The notes under the pieces are model-generated. The model saw only the letters and a program-made list of their open reading frames with translations. It searched no databases and was not told the origin of the DNA. From Erythrophleum ivorense (Eukaryota; Streptophyta; Magnoliopsida; Fabales; Fabaceae): a stretch of 64,000 nucleotides of DNA. Positions 11,491-22,995 of this stretch are shown here, one piece after another. Location of the stretch: NCBI GenBank assembly GCA_026724425.1, contig JAIUCV010000569.1, forward strand, positions 476,547 through 540,546. The letters run 5' to 3'. Every line of letters starts with the position of its first letter. Position 1 is the stretch's first letter. The translations under genes were made by a program, and so were the position numbers.

Positions 11491-14400
11491 TGTAACACCA
11501 TAATTCTAGCTCATCTTATGCCTTTGAATAGTATAATTATCATGAAACATATATATATTTCTCATAAAGGAAGCATGAAGATTTGGACTTTTATTTGCAT
11601 GTCATCATATCTAAAAACCATTCGGTGTCACGTGGACTGGGCGAACTCCTACTATGCCCCCTCATATTTAATTATATTATTACAACTCCTTTGTATCACA
11701 AAAACATGCCTACAACTCATAGAAACCGAAAAGAAACGTGGGAAATGGGTATTCATTCTCGGCCAGCACTGGCCTCAATTCTGGGAAAATTTTGGAAAAT
11801 CATAACTAAATATAGAAAATTTAAAATCATGTAATCTTAGGCATTCTAGAAATATTTGGATGTCTACTTCATGATAAAAATATTTACAAGTCATAACATC
11901 CCACACATAGAGCGTTTGACACACGAAATTGTCTAGAGGTCAGACTGGGTCCTGGTGCTGTCACAGTTTACTGATATGAACTTCAAAAATATCTAATTAA
12001 TTCCAAAAATATCCAATACATGAAAATGATACCAATCTGAAAAGCTATGGATGTTAACTAGAGGGAAAAAATATCTCCAAATCCGTTCATGAAGCTTAGA
12101 TCTCAGAAATTGATGGAATAGTACTTCTGGTCGGGCTAGGTTACTAATACTGGATAGAAACTTCAAAAATTCATATCTCCATCTCTAGACCTCCAAATGA
12201 GGTGCTTCTAGTTGTCATGAGTCACTGTGATTATATAGTTTCTCTGTACAAAATTTCGTGGCAATTGGACATCATTTGAATTTTGGGTGATAGAAAATAA
12301 TTTCGGACCAAATGAATATTGCAGCAAACCAGAAATATGAATTTTGCCAACTTTGAAAAATCCTCAAATATTCTGTAGACCTCCAAAAATTATGATCTTT
12401 AGCTTCCCAGAAAGCTCTCAATGGGACCTAATTTCATGCCAAATCTCATATCAATACTAACTCATTTGGCTAAAAAGTGACATAGGGTTCCATTATGGTC
12501 AAATTTGGCTCCATATGAGGTACCAAATTTGCCAAATGGCCTTTCCTTGGTTGTGACACCTTTTGGGAAAGTCTAAAAACACATTTGAGACTTGTGTAAG
12601 CTGCCCAAATGGTCCCAAACCTCATGCATCTCATTTTGACCATTCAACCCACACTTATGCATACATTCATCAAAGTTCCATATTGCACACTTTGGACTTA
12701 CATACTCAAAATAAGTGCTATAGGTCATATATCATTTTCATACATCTAAACATCACATAATAATATATTTACACATGTCTCAAGGTTCATGGTACATATA
12801 CAATATCATATACACTATGAACCATCATTATGGTTCTAAAATAGCCAAAAGAATACATAAGCTTGTCAATCCTTGTTCTTTATGGTTGTTGGCTCCCTTC
12901 ACTATAAGTACTTGGTCCACCTAGCATGTTAGATCATTGGAGAGGAGGGGATGAGATTCAAAGAATCCCAATAGCTCATCTCCCATTCAATCACACATAA
13001 TATGTGTAAAGCAATTTTTACAAATGCATGCATGGAGAAAATAAAAGCCATGGACATTTTTATAAGTAAACTTGGCATGTGAACAACTCATACAAATTAT
13101 TCAAGAGCTCACCAAGTGTTTGGATTGGCCTCACACTTCTCATAAATTTTGGACTTGCCTCACCCATTCTTGAGCATTTTGGACTCAACTATACTCTTGG
13201 GAGCCCACTTTGCTTTTGGGAGACTCTTTGCTTTGTCTCAACCAAGCTCAAGGGTTCTTGGCTCATCCTCACCCAAGGGAAGAGTTCTTAGCTTCTCCAC
13301 ACTCAAGTAAACTCATACAAACATCATGCACTCATTAGAAAACATAACATGGCATCAAGGATCATAACATATAAAGGAATACTAGGATACTTTTCATAGC
13401 TTGAAATTATACATACACACATTCTAAAACAAGCTAAACACACATTCATGCATGAGAGAAGATGGAGAGAGCTACCTTGCACAATTTCACACACTTTTTC
13501 CTTAGTTTTCAAGCCTCATCTTTTGGCCACACACCCACAATTTGGTGGAGATGGTTTCTCTTGGCCTAGATACAAATTATGGAAGCCAATTAGGTTCATG
13601 AAACACATTCTAAGGCTACATAACTTAATGAACCACTAGATTACTTTATAGACTTCATTATGGTCTATAATTACACTTAATGAAGCAACACCCCTCAAAT
13701 GATTTCTAGGCCTCATTCTTTCTTATCAAATATGATTCTTGACCCCTTTTAAGCCTCTTGGAGTCATCACATCATTAAGACAAAAAGCCTAGCACCATGT
13801 TGCTTCTTTAGGTCATATTATGGAACCTAAGGCACCAAATCACTTTCCATGAGTTCTAAATTTTTTCCAAGGCTTCCCTTCATCTTCATTCATCAAATAT
13901 GACTCAAGGATGGCCTTAGAAAAATTTAAAACTTCCCCCCCCCCCCCACCTACACAAACAAGCCTAGGCTGAGACATAAGCTTCCTTTGGGCTTCTTGGG
14001 GTTCTCTTGATTTTCTTGAAGGAAGAAGCTTATGGGGAGCATCTTAGTTGTCTCAAGAACTCATTTAAACTCTTACTTAGACCTAGGAATCATCATACAA
14101 TTTCAGAAATTGGAAGGTGCACTTAAAACCCTAGATTTTGTATCTTGATTTCTAATGCCTATTTCTTGGTTTTCTTTGCATATTCTTATTTCTCTCCATC
14201 AAATACCTAAGAATTATACTTGTTTGGGCTTGAAATTTAGCTCCCTAGGGCAAAACACATGTGGGGCAAAATGGAGAAGAAAGGCCATGGAAGGTATCAA
14301 CCATAGGATGCATTTTTACCTTGTTTCCTTGCTTAGTTTGGCTCGAATCTTGATTTCTCCAAGCTCCTCTCTTCAAATCCGAACTTTCCCTTGAATATCT

Positions 14401-15187
14401 CCCTTGAATCAGATTTATAAACATCATTTTAATCCAAGGAAAGAAAGGAGTATGAAGGAGAGGTGGTGGAGATGAAGAAAAGCAAGAAAAAACATCATGA
14501 AAGCATACCTTAAGCTTGGATTTCTTCCTCCTTCTTCTTCCTCTCTTGGGCGCCTCTCCCTTAGGGTTTTGCTTGTGGTTTGGGGCTAAATTTTCTGAAG
14601 TTAAATGAGGGCAAATGTGAGGCACCACATATATATAGGTAGGGAAAAGTGACTTTTTCAAAAATTTCAATTTTGCCCTTCATACTTTGTATTTTCGTTT
14701 CTCCTTCGTTTTAGCTCCTTTTTGAGAGCCATTTTTTCCATTATAAAATTTAGGTTCCCAATTAAGAAAAATGGCTTTGGAATCACTCAAATTGGAGCTA
14801 AAACCTTTCCGAATGAATCCGTCAAAGTTCGAGTACATTGACGTTGGAAAACGTCCACCAGAGGGAATTTAACTGTCCCGGGGCTTTCCATGATTTTCAG
14901 GGCCTCTGAGAACCCTGGAGAACTCAAAACTTTAGTTTAAAAAGCCCTCCTGTGTGAATTCCAAAAATTGCGTGAAATTATGAAAATGGCATTATGCTTT
15001 GTCAGGTTTCTATCAAAATTTGTTTCTTCATTCTAGCTCCATTTTTCCTTCTGACTGAGACTACAATTCTCATTTTTAGAGGGCTAGAATGTTACTCAAC
15101 TTTTTTGGGAGCTTAACTAATTCGTTTCAAGGGACTTGCTTTGAAAATACGCCCATTTTCGTCGTTTAACGAAAACTGGACATTACA
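11491..15187 (-). mobile_element. Solo family A LTR nested in LTR B
   Basis: It begins TGTAACACC and ends GGACATTACA on the plus strand, with a perfect TSD AATTA at 11486-11490 and 15188-15192. At 3697 bp it is a full-length solo LTR. A TATA box (14630-14637) and splice-donor-like AAG/GT (14507-14508) are present on the minus strand at the family positions. The flanking B sequence joins across it as in the second B copy (near 44815). The 141-aa frame at 14245-14670 lies over the purine-rich leader and shows no domain. Confidence 0.95.
13935..13947. repeat. Poly-C tract (13 C)
   Basis: A homopolymer of 13 C sits inside the nested A LTR where other A copies read CTCCC. It is probably a slippage product, and its length may be unreliable in the assembly. 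Confidence 0.85.
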
Positions 15188-15192
15188 AATTA
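15188..15192. repeat. Target-site duplication AATTA, right
   Basis: Same as 11486-11490. Confidence 0.93.
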
Positions 15193-15972
15193 CATTGAGA
15201 CAATTCTTGTATTTCATTCATGACCTATCTTTAGATGTAATATGCCTATTCACTTTGCTATTTCATATTCATGTTAGATATTGCTGACAGGTATGTCTCT
15301 CTGCTTATATTGTTCGATAAATCAACTGTCTTACCACTATATTGTTTGTTGTCTGTTAAAAGCACTTGACTCTTCTTCATGGATATCAGGTGGTATTGAT
15401 CTTGTCTATGTTACTGAGAAAATTATTTCTCACTCTATTGTGGTTTATATTTTTCTTAGATGTTGATATATCAAGTGACCCTAGAACTCTAGGCGGAGTG
15501 GATCCAATTCCCACTCCGAGGATAGGTCTTCGTCATCCATCATATACGCATTATATCATGTGATGAAGTTGTTCGTGCTGTACCGATATATTTTGTGTCC
15601 CTAGGAGAGCTGGAGTCCTACACATTCCCAGTGGGTGGAGTTGACCCTCCTGCTCCTCCATTGGCATGAACAGAGGCCCAGTTACTGATACTGACCCTTT
15701 TGTTATCTGAAGGACTATCCTTCTGAATGGTTATAGGATAGATTCCCTTTTAATGTGATGTGATTTGTATGACCTCATTCCATTGTGAAGGAACTCTTGA
15801 ACTAGTTTGTATAAATTATAGTGTATTTTCGTTATTGCTGTAGTCCGCTACACCATTAATCAGATTTTATTGTGAAAGAATAATTAAAATAGAAAAAGTG
15901 ATTAAACTCCAATAAGGAATTCTTCACAAATATATATATATATATAAAAGGGGTATTAGAAGAGACGTTACA

Positions 15973-15977
15973 TTATG
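15973..15977. repeat. Target-site duplication TTATG, right
   Basis: Same as 8561-8565. Confidence 0.95.
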
Positions 15978-16646
15978 GATGTTCATTCACTTGCTTTTCT
16001 TTTTCCTTACCTGAGAAACCTTCATCTAAAATTGTTAGCCCATAAAACGAGATGAGATACGAATCTCAGTAACTAAGAGATAATTCCAAACATATGTACT
16101 GTAATGTCTAGTTTCGTTAAATGACAGAAACAGGCGCGTTTCCAAAGCAAGTCCCCTTAAATGAATTAGTTAACGTCCCAAAACATTTGAGTAACATTTT
16201 AGACTTCTAAAAATGAGAATTCTAGCCTCAAATGAAAGGAAAAACAGAGCTAGAATGAAGAAATAAATTTTGACAGAAATCTTACAAAACGTAAGGGTAT
16301 TTTCGTAATTTAGAGCAAATTTTGGAATTCACATAGGAGAGCTTTTTAAATGAAAGTTTTGAGTTTTTCGGGGTTCTAAGAGGCCCTGAAAACCATGGGA
16401 AGCCCCGGGACAGTTAAATCCCCTTCGGTGGACGTTTTTCAATGTTTGTGCCCCTGAACTTTGATATATTTATTCGAGAAGGTTTTAGCTCCGATTTGAG
16501 TGATTCCAAAGGAATTTTACTAAATTGGGAACCTAAATTTTATAATGGAAAATACGATTTTAAAAAGGAGCTAAAACGAAGGAGAAACGAAAATACAAGA
16601 ATGAAGGGCAAAATGGAAAATTTTGAAAAATGCTTCCTCCTCCTCC

Positions 16647-16654
16647 TATATATA
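16647..16654 (+). promoter_or_regulatory. TATA box of family A LTR
   Basis: TATATATA followed by GGTGGTGCCCCAC. The same element is found at 8518-8525, 59571-59578 and, on the minus strand, 5243-5250 and 14630-14637, always at the same distance from the LTR start. It is decayed in the copies at 30360 and 45054. Confidence 0.7.
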
Positions 16655-16775
16655 GGTGGTGCCCCACTTTCTCCCTCACTTAGACCCAGAATTTTTTGCC
16701 TAATTTTAGAGGAGAGAGCTAGGGTTTTGGGCGCACAGGAGAGGAAGAAGGAGGAGGAGAAATCCAAGCTTAAAG

Positions 16776-16777
16776 GT
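16776..16777 (+). other. Conserved splice-donor-like GT in LTR leader
   Basis: The context CTTAAAG/GTATGC fits the plant 5' splice consensus and follows a purine-rich stretch of about 40 bp. The same site occurs in the other A LTRs at 45775, 59701 and, on the minus strand, 5120, 14507 and 33136. Confidence 0.5.
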
Positions 16778-18836
16778 ATGCTTCCATAGTAGTTTTTCAT
16801 GCTTTCTTCCATCCAAATCTCCTCTCCTTCATTCTCCTTTGTTTCCTTTGATTAAAATAAAGTTAAAAAATCTGATTTAAGGGAGAAACTTAGGGAAAAT
16901 TTCGGATTTGAAGAGAGGAGCTTGGAGAAAGCAAGATTCAAGTAAGGAAATTAGGTAATTTCTCTTCCTGTGGTTACTATATTGATCCTCCCTCCTTCTC
17001 CATTTTGCCTAACCCTAAGAACCATAGGAGGAGTTAATTTTTAGGCAGAACCAAGGATGAATATAAGGAAAAAGGGTGTGGAGATTAAGAATATACAAAG
17101 AAAATTAACAAATAACTATTAGATTTCAAGATGCAATTTCTAGGGTTTTAAGTGTTCTTTCCAAAATCTGATTTTTTATGATGATTGCTAGGCCTAAATA
17201 AGAGTTTAATTGAGCTCCCAAGATCCCTAAGAGGCTCCCCACATGCTTCTCCCCTTGAGAAAACAAAGAAAACTCCAAGAAGGCCAAAATTGCTCTATGT
17301 CTCAGCCAAGCATGGATGGCATAGCTAGGGAGAGTTTTAAATTTTTCTAAGCCCATTCTTGAGTCATATATGATGAATGAAAATGAGGGGAGGCCTTGGG
17401 AAAAATTTAGAACCCATAGAAAGTGAGTTGGTGCTTTATGTTCCATATTATGACCTAAAGAAGCAACATGTAGTTAGGCTCTTTATTTTAATTGTGATGA
17501 CTCCAAGAGGGTTAAAAGGAGTCAAGAATCATATTTGAAAGGAAAGAATGGAGGCTAGAATTTATTTGAGGGGTGTTGCTTCATTAGGTGCAATTATGGA
17601 ACCATAATGAGGTTATAAGCCAACCTAGTGTCTAAGAAAATTGTATGACCTTAGAATTAAGTTCATAAACCTAATTGGCTTCCATATATTGTGTCTAGGC
17701 CAAGAGAAAGCATCCCCACACTTTTGTGTGTGTATGGCCGAAAAAAAGGAAAGTGTGTGATTGTGTGCAAGGTAGCTCTCTCCACTTTCTCTCATGCATG
17801 GATGTGTGTTTATCTTGTCTTAGAATGTGTGTATGTGTATTTTCAAGCCATGAAAAATATGCCAGCATGATTTTATATGCCATGAAGTCATGATGACATA
17901 TTATGTTTCTAAATGATGCTATGATGTTTGTTTGAGTTTGCTTGAGTGTGGAAAGGTCAAGAACTTTTAACTATGGTGAATATGAGCCAAGAACTCTTAA
18001 GATTGGTTGAGACAAAGTAAAGAGTCTCTTAAAAGCAAAGTGGGCTCCCAAAAGTATAGTTGAGTCCAAGAATCTCTTAAAGAATGGGTGAAATAAGTCC
18101 AAAATCTATGAGGAAAAGGGTGAGGCCAATCCATCCATTTGGCAAGCTCTTGGATGTCCTGTATGACTTATTCACAATGTAAGCTTACTTCTTGAATGTT
18201 CATGACATCAATTATATCCATGCATGCATTTTTCAAGACTTGCTTTGCATCCATTATGTATGATTGAATGGGAGATGAGCTATTAGGATTCTTTGAATCT
18301 CATTCCCTCCTCTCCAATGATCTCACATGCTAGGTGGACCAAGTGAACAAGGTAATGGAAGCTAACCACCTTGAAGAGAAGAGCTTGACACCAATATGCA
18401 TAGTTTTTGCTTCTTAAAGCCATATATATGTCAAATGATGTAATCCTTTGATGTATATGGTTTATGACCGCTTGGAAATGTGTAATTATGATAATATGTG
18501 ATGTATAAATGAATGGATATAATATGTAAACCCTAGAATGTAATTTGGGTATGTAATGCTAAGATATGCTTCTTAAAAGTTTGATGTGTGTGTGTATGAT
18601 TGCATGTGGCATAGCCAAAATGAGAGGCATAGAGTTTGAGACCATTTGGGTAGCTTACATAAGTCCTAGTTATGCTTTTAGACTTGCTCAAAAGGTGCCA
18701 AAACCCAAGGAAAGCCATTTGGGCATTTTGGTATCTCAAATGGAGCAAAAAATGACCATAATGGAACTTTACGTCACTTTTTATCCAAATGAGCTCTTCT
18801 AGCTTTGAGATTTGTTATGAAATTAGAGCTTGATGA

Positions 18837-19480
18837 GAGATTTTTGAGAAGCTAAAGAACATAATTTTTAGAGGTCTACAGAATATTTGATGAATTTTCA
18901 AAGTTGGCAATTTTTCTGGTTTTGGTCATGTCACTGTTCATACTAGTCCGAAAATGAAATATGTCACACAGGGCTCAAATGATGTCCAATGGCCATGATA
19001 TTTTATACAAAGAAACTAGACATTTCCAGTGACTCGGACCAACTAGAAGAACCTCACTTGGATGTCTAGAGAGGGAGATATGAATTTTCAAAGAATCTAT
19101 CTAGTATTAAGAACTTCACCCAACCTCAGTTACTGTTTGATTAGATTTTGAGGTTTGGGCATGCCTAAGCTGATTTGGAGTTATTTTTTCCCTCTAGATA
19201 ACATCCATAGATTTCCATATTAGTATCATTTGCATGGATGAGATTTTTTTTGGAATTAATTGGACATTTTTGAAGTTTGCTGCAAAAATCTGTGACAGCA
19301 CCAATGAGTAGTTTGACCTCTAGACCGTTTTAAATGTCAAACATTCTCTGTTATAGATGTTATAGTCTGGAAATATTTTTAGTATAAAGTAGACATCTGT
19401 AGCTTTCTAGAATGGGCAAGAATACATAATTTTAATTTTTCTAAAATTAGTTATGATTTTTCAAAGTTGGGTTAGAAAAG
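18837..19480 (+). repeat. Four degenerate modules inside LTR A
   Basis: Recurring blocks of about 150-200 bp share the pattern 'gtagacatct-gtagctttct-agaa...(a)attagttatgaattttcaaa'. They recur in the same order in every A LTR and, reverse-oriented, in C LTRs (for example 42825-43280). They look like an ancient internal tandem array of the LTR. Confidence 0.5.
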
Positions 19481-19768
19481 GGGCAAAAGCTGACCAAAAA
19501 TATGTGTTTATTTCATGCATTCCTTCAAGTTCCATGAGTTGTAGGCCATATTTCATAATGCAAATGAATTGTATCCATGTAATTAAATGTGGAAATGTGT
19601 TGTATAAGCTCACATGGTCCATATGACACCGAGTGGAATTTTTATATATGACGTAACGTGAAAATATTCATTTTTTTTATTGCTTTTTTCATTAGAAAGT
19701 CATAGGATTCATGGAATTGAGTTAATTAAAGGAATGAGATGAGTTAAAAGTTATGGTGTTACATTTAT

Positions 19769-19780
19769 TGGTATCAGAGC
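19769..19780 (+). promoter_or_regulatory. Primer-binding site, initiator tRNA-Met
   Basis: TGGTATCAGAGC lies six bases after the 5' LTR end. It is complementary to the 3' end of plant initiator tRNA-Met, the usual primer of this lineage. Confidence 0.93.
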
Positions 19781-19932
19781 AAAGGTTTAGGCTCTAATGT
19801 GGGTTGTGGCTTGTGGCTTGTGTTTATGAGTTACCTAGATGCATATGAGCTATGTTGTGGATGAATTGAGTGTGTTTGACGGTGGAAGTGTTCCCTGATT
19901 CATGTTAAAGTTTTTTGTGATGTTTTAGCATA

Positions 19933-21150
19933 ATGGTGAACACTAAGAGAGGTCGACCCTCTAGAGAGGCTTGTACTGATGAAGCCAGGCTTAGTGATCC
20001 AGTTGTTAGACCCTTACAGTCTATCATGGCTCGCCTGGATCAGCAGCAGGCTGTGATTATGCAGTTACAGGAATAGCTTGCTGAGAGAGATAGCTAGGGC
20101 CCTACACCTACTCCTCTTCAGCCACTTCCACACTCAAATTGTCCTAAGCACTTAGAGGTGACTCACTCAGATCCACAGCCACACATGTAGGCAATTGACT
20201 CTATTCCACCAGCTCAGACGCCTTCTATACAGCAGCAGCCCTCAACCAAAAAAATCATCACCTAATTCAGAAAATTTGGGCCTCTCACCTTTGATGGTAA
20301 GATGAATTTAGATAAAGCTGAGGCTTGGATTATGTAGTGAGAGAAAATCTTCGAGGTGATGAGTGCACGTCTAAGAAGAAAGCCAAGATGGTTGTATTTC
20401 AGTTACAAACAGAAGCAGACTATTAGTGGAAGGGCACTGAGCCTATTCTGAGGGCGAGCAACTCCCCGATTACATGGGAGGCATTCCTCCAAGTATTCCA
20501 CGAGAAATATTTTCCCAATTCAATCAGGGATGAGAAAGAGTCAGAGTTCATCCTTTTTAAACAAACAAAAGGGATGTTTGTGGACCAATATGTGGCAAAG
20601 TTTGTAGAGCTCTCCCGATACTCCTCTTACTTATAGAGACACGATGATGAGAGATAGAGAGTAGATAGATTAGAGAAAGGCTTGCTCCCTAAGATTAGAG
20701 ATAGGGTGGTGCCATAGAGAATTAGGCACTTTAACACCCTTGTCGAGGTATGCAAAGTGACAAAGACAAACCTTAGGATGATGCAACCTACCTTCGGTGC
20801 TAGACCACCCCTTCTTGAGCCCAAGAGACCTAGAGAGGGGTCACAGGCTGCAGTGACTAGCTGGAGAGGTGGCAGAGGCCAGTGAGGCTTAAAAGGAAAG
20901 AGTAGGAGGACTCAGTTTAGCAAAGACAGTTTCACACCGGTCACATGTCCCTAGTGTGGCAGGAACCACAGCACTAAACCCGTGTTATGCATGGAAAAAC
21001 ATGTGTTTTAGGTGTGGTAGGCTAGGACACATGGTCAGAGATTGTACACAAGCTCCTTTGCCAATTACACAGCAGAGGGAGATGGCTCTTCCTCCCATAC
21101 CTCAGACCCAGGGTAGAGTCTTTGCCCTATCACAGTAGGAGGCTAGCCGG
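19933..21150 (+). pseudogene. gag (capsid and nucleocapsid) of plus-strand Gypsy
   Basis: The start ATG at 19933 opens a frame beginning MVNTKRGRPSREA, about 170 bp after the PBS. The capsid core follows (about 20290-20760), with family landmarks such as FGPLTFDGK, ITWEAFLQVFHEKYFP and VELSRYSSYL. A zinc-knuckle region follows, with one degenerate and one good CCHC motif, CFRCGRLGHMVRDC (21004-21045). In-frame stops include 20074, 20188, 20335, 20338, 20424, 20634, 20655, 20715, 20952 and 21136; most fall where Gln or Trp is expected. Frameshifts occur near 20365 and in the run of C near 20982. The gene would build the virus-like particle, but it is dead. Confidence 0.88.
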
Positions 21151-21590
21151 TCCTCGAGTCTGATCTAAGGTACTATTAGAATAAATGATTTTTCTGTTAT
21201 TGCATTATTTGATTCAGGTGCTAGCCATTCTTTTATATCATATGATTGTGTTAGGAGGTTGGGTCTGAGTATACATACACTTCCATATGATTTGCATGTA
21301 TCTACCCCCACAAGAAACCGAGCCATTACCTCCCATGCTTGTTTGAATTGTGTGATCCAGTTTAATTATTGTCTTACCACCCTTGATTTGATTTGTATGC
21401 CTCTTATTGATATTGATGTGATTATTGGCATGAACTAGATGTTTGCAAATAATGCCACACTAAATTGTACTCACAAGTGTATTACTTTACCTGAGGGTGG
21501 GACTGTGTCTAGTATGAGGACTGAGCTATCTGTCATGACTACCTCCCAGGCTGAGAGATCTCTAAGACATGATTGTTAGGGTATCTAATT
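21151..21590 (+). pseudogene. Aspartic protease domain of plus-strand Gypsy
   Basis: The active-site motif ALFDSGASHSFI is intact (DSGA at 21211-21222) and is followed by LDLICMPLIDIDVIIGMN, typical of plant Gypsy proteases. This domain would cut the gag-pol polyprotein. A stop at 21436 sits where the other copies have Trp after GMN. It lies between the zinc knuckle and RT, as expected for a single fused gag-pol. Confidence 0.88.
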
Positions 21591-22590
21591 TTCTTTTCAG
21601 TCCAGGTTGAGGTAGAAGAAGGTATAGATGAGATTCCCATAGTGAGGGAGTTCTTAGAGGTATTCCCTAGAGAGATTAGCGGACTACCTCCAGAGAGAGA
21701 GGTAAAATTTCATATAGACATTGTACCTGGGACAGGTCCAATGTCTAAGGCCCCGTATAGGATGGCTCCCACTAAGCTAGCTGAGCTTAAGAAATAGATA
21801 GAAGAGCTTCTAGAGAAGGGTTTTATTAGACCCAATGTCTCACCGTAGGGAGCTCCAGTCCTATTCATAAAAAAGAAAGACGGAAGCCTTAGACTATGTA
21901 TAGATTACCGAGAGCTCAGTAAAATAACCATTAAGAATAAGTACCCTCTCCCTCACATAGATGACCTCCTAGATCAATTAATAGGAGCGTCAGTATTTTC
22001 TAAGATGGACCTTAGGTCGAGATATCACCAACTTAGAATAAAAGCTGAGGATATTCCTAAAATAGCTTTTAGAACTAGATACGGGCACCATGAATATTTA
22101 GTTATGCCCTTCGAGTTGACGAATGCACCTACAATATTCATAGATTATATGAACAGAGTTTTTAGGCCATATTTAGATAGATTTGTAGTTGTCTTCATAG
22201 ATGACATCCTTATCTACTTAAAAAGTAGAAAGGAACATAAGCAGCACCTGAAATTAGCCTTGGAGACCCTGAGAGAGAAACAGTTATATGCTAAACTTAA
22301 TAAATGTGAGTTCTGGCTCACTAAAGCTCAATTTTTGGGTCATGTGATCTCTTAAGCAGGGGTCGCAGTAGATCCCCATAAGGTAGAGATAGTAGTGGGA
22401 GAGACCTAGGACAGTGATAGAGATCAGGAGCTTCCTAGGTTTAACAGGTTATTATAAGAGATTCATTCAAGGCTTTTCTCAGATAGTGATGCCACTGACC
22501 CAACTTACTAGAAAGAATGTGTCGTTTGTGTGGAATGAGAAATGTGAGAGTAGTTTTCAGGAATTGAAGTACAAACTAACCACGACCCCA
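21591..22590 (+). pseudogene. Reverse transcriptase domain of plus-strand Gypsy
   Basis: Landmarks in order are EIPIVREFLEVFP, PYRMAPTKLAELKK, LFIKKKDGSLRLCIDYREL, SKMDLRSRYHQLRIK, the catalytic box FIDDILIY with both Asp present (FIDD at 22194-22205), and CEFWLTKAQFLGHVIS. This corresponds to RT motifs 1 to 7, with the family's FIDD in place of YMDD. Stops at 21795 (expected Gln), 21846 (expected Trp) and 22353 (expected Gln) break it into pieces of up to 116 codons (22005-22355). A frameshift follows near 22380. The enzyme copied element RNA into DNA inside the particle. Confidence 0.93.
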
Positions 22591-22995
22591 GTTTTAGTAC
22601 TCCTTAACCCTAGAGAAACTTTTATAGTCTACAGTGATGCTTCAAAGAAAAGGGTTAGGATGTGTGCTTATGTAAAAAGGCTGAGTGATAGCTTATACTT
22701 TCAGACAATGGAAATCTTATAAGGAAAACTATCCCACACACGACCTAAAGTTAGTCGCAGTGTGTTTGCTTTAAAAATATGGAGACACTACTTATACGGG
22801 GCAGCTATAGAAATTTATAGCCACCACAAGAGCCTTAAATATTTATTTGAATAGAAAGAGCTGGATATGAGATAATGGAGATGGTTACAATTTTTGAAAG
22901 ATTATGATTTCACACTAAAATACCATCCTGGTAAGGCTAATGTGGTAGTTGATGCCCTGAATAGAAAATCCATACATATGGCCTGTATGATAACC
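22591..22995 (+). pseudogene. RNase H domain of plus-strand Gypsy
   Basis: It begins with FIVYSDASKK, which holds the first catalytic Asp, and continues through a degraded middle with frameshifts near 22710-22770. It ends with WRWLQFLKDYDF and a YHPGKANVVVDALNRK stretch that includes the usual VADALSR-like Asp. Stops are at 22852 and 22873. The domain removes the RNA strand during reverse transcription. Confidence 0.85.

Larger units (their letters stand above)
8566..15972 (+). mobile_element. Solo family B LTR (with nested A LTR)
   Basis: It begins TGTAACATCCC, ends GACGTTACA, and has a perfect TSD TTATG on both sides. Without the A LTR at 11491-15187 and its TSD it measures 3705 bp, matching the other B copy at 44008-51390. 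It has an AT run that can serve as TATA box at 9787-9803 and a splice-donor-like AAAG/GT at 9971-9972. There is no PBS, PPT or coding region, so it is a solo LTR. The 96-aa to 109-aa frames in it (for example 9760-10089) are low-complexity and do not resemble known proteins. Confidence 0.92.
8543..16672 (+). repeat. Tandem duplication, copy 2 (split by LTR B)
   Basis: Copy 2 consists of 8543-8565 plus 15978-16672, 718 bp in all against 719 bp for copy 1. The intervening 8566-15977 is the later B LTR insertion with its TSD. The two copies differ at many sites, so the duplication is not recent. Confidence 0.85.
16100..19763 (+). mobile_element. 5' LTR of the plus-strand Gypsy element (family A)
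   Basis: 3664 bp, beginning TGTAATGTC and ending GGTGTTACA six bases before the PBS TGGTATCAGAGC. The TATA box lies about 550 bp into the LTR, so U3 would be short and R-U5 about 3.1 kb long. From about 18837 to 19480 it carries four degenerate modules that each end in a motif like TTATGAATTTTCAAA. Confidence 0.93.

Noticed and set aside
14245..14670. 141-codon minus-strand frame as a gene
   Set aside because: It lies over the TATA and purine-rich leader of an A LTR, has a biased composition and is not kept open in other copies.
15470..15660. Coding exon suggested by a less AT-rich stretch in LTR B
   Set aside because: The same stretch recurs in the other B LTR (about 44330-44530) with changes that do not keep a frame, so it is LTR sequence.
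22005..22355. Active reverse transcriptase
   Set aside because: The catalytic box is intact, but stops at both sides and frameshifts in gag-pol rule out a working protein.
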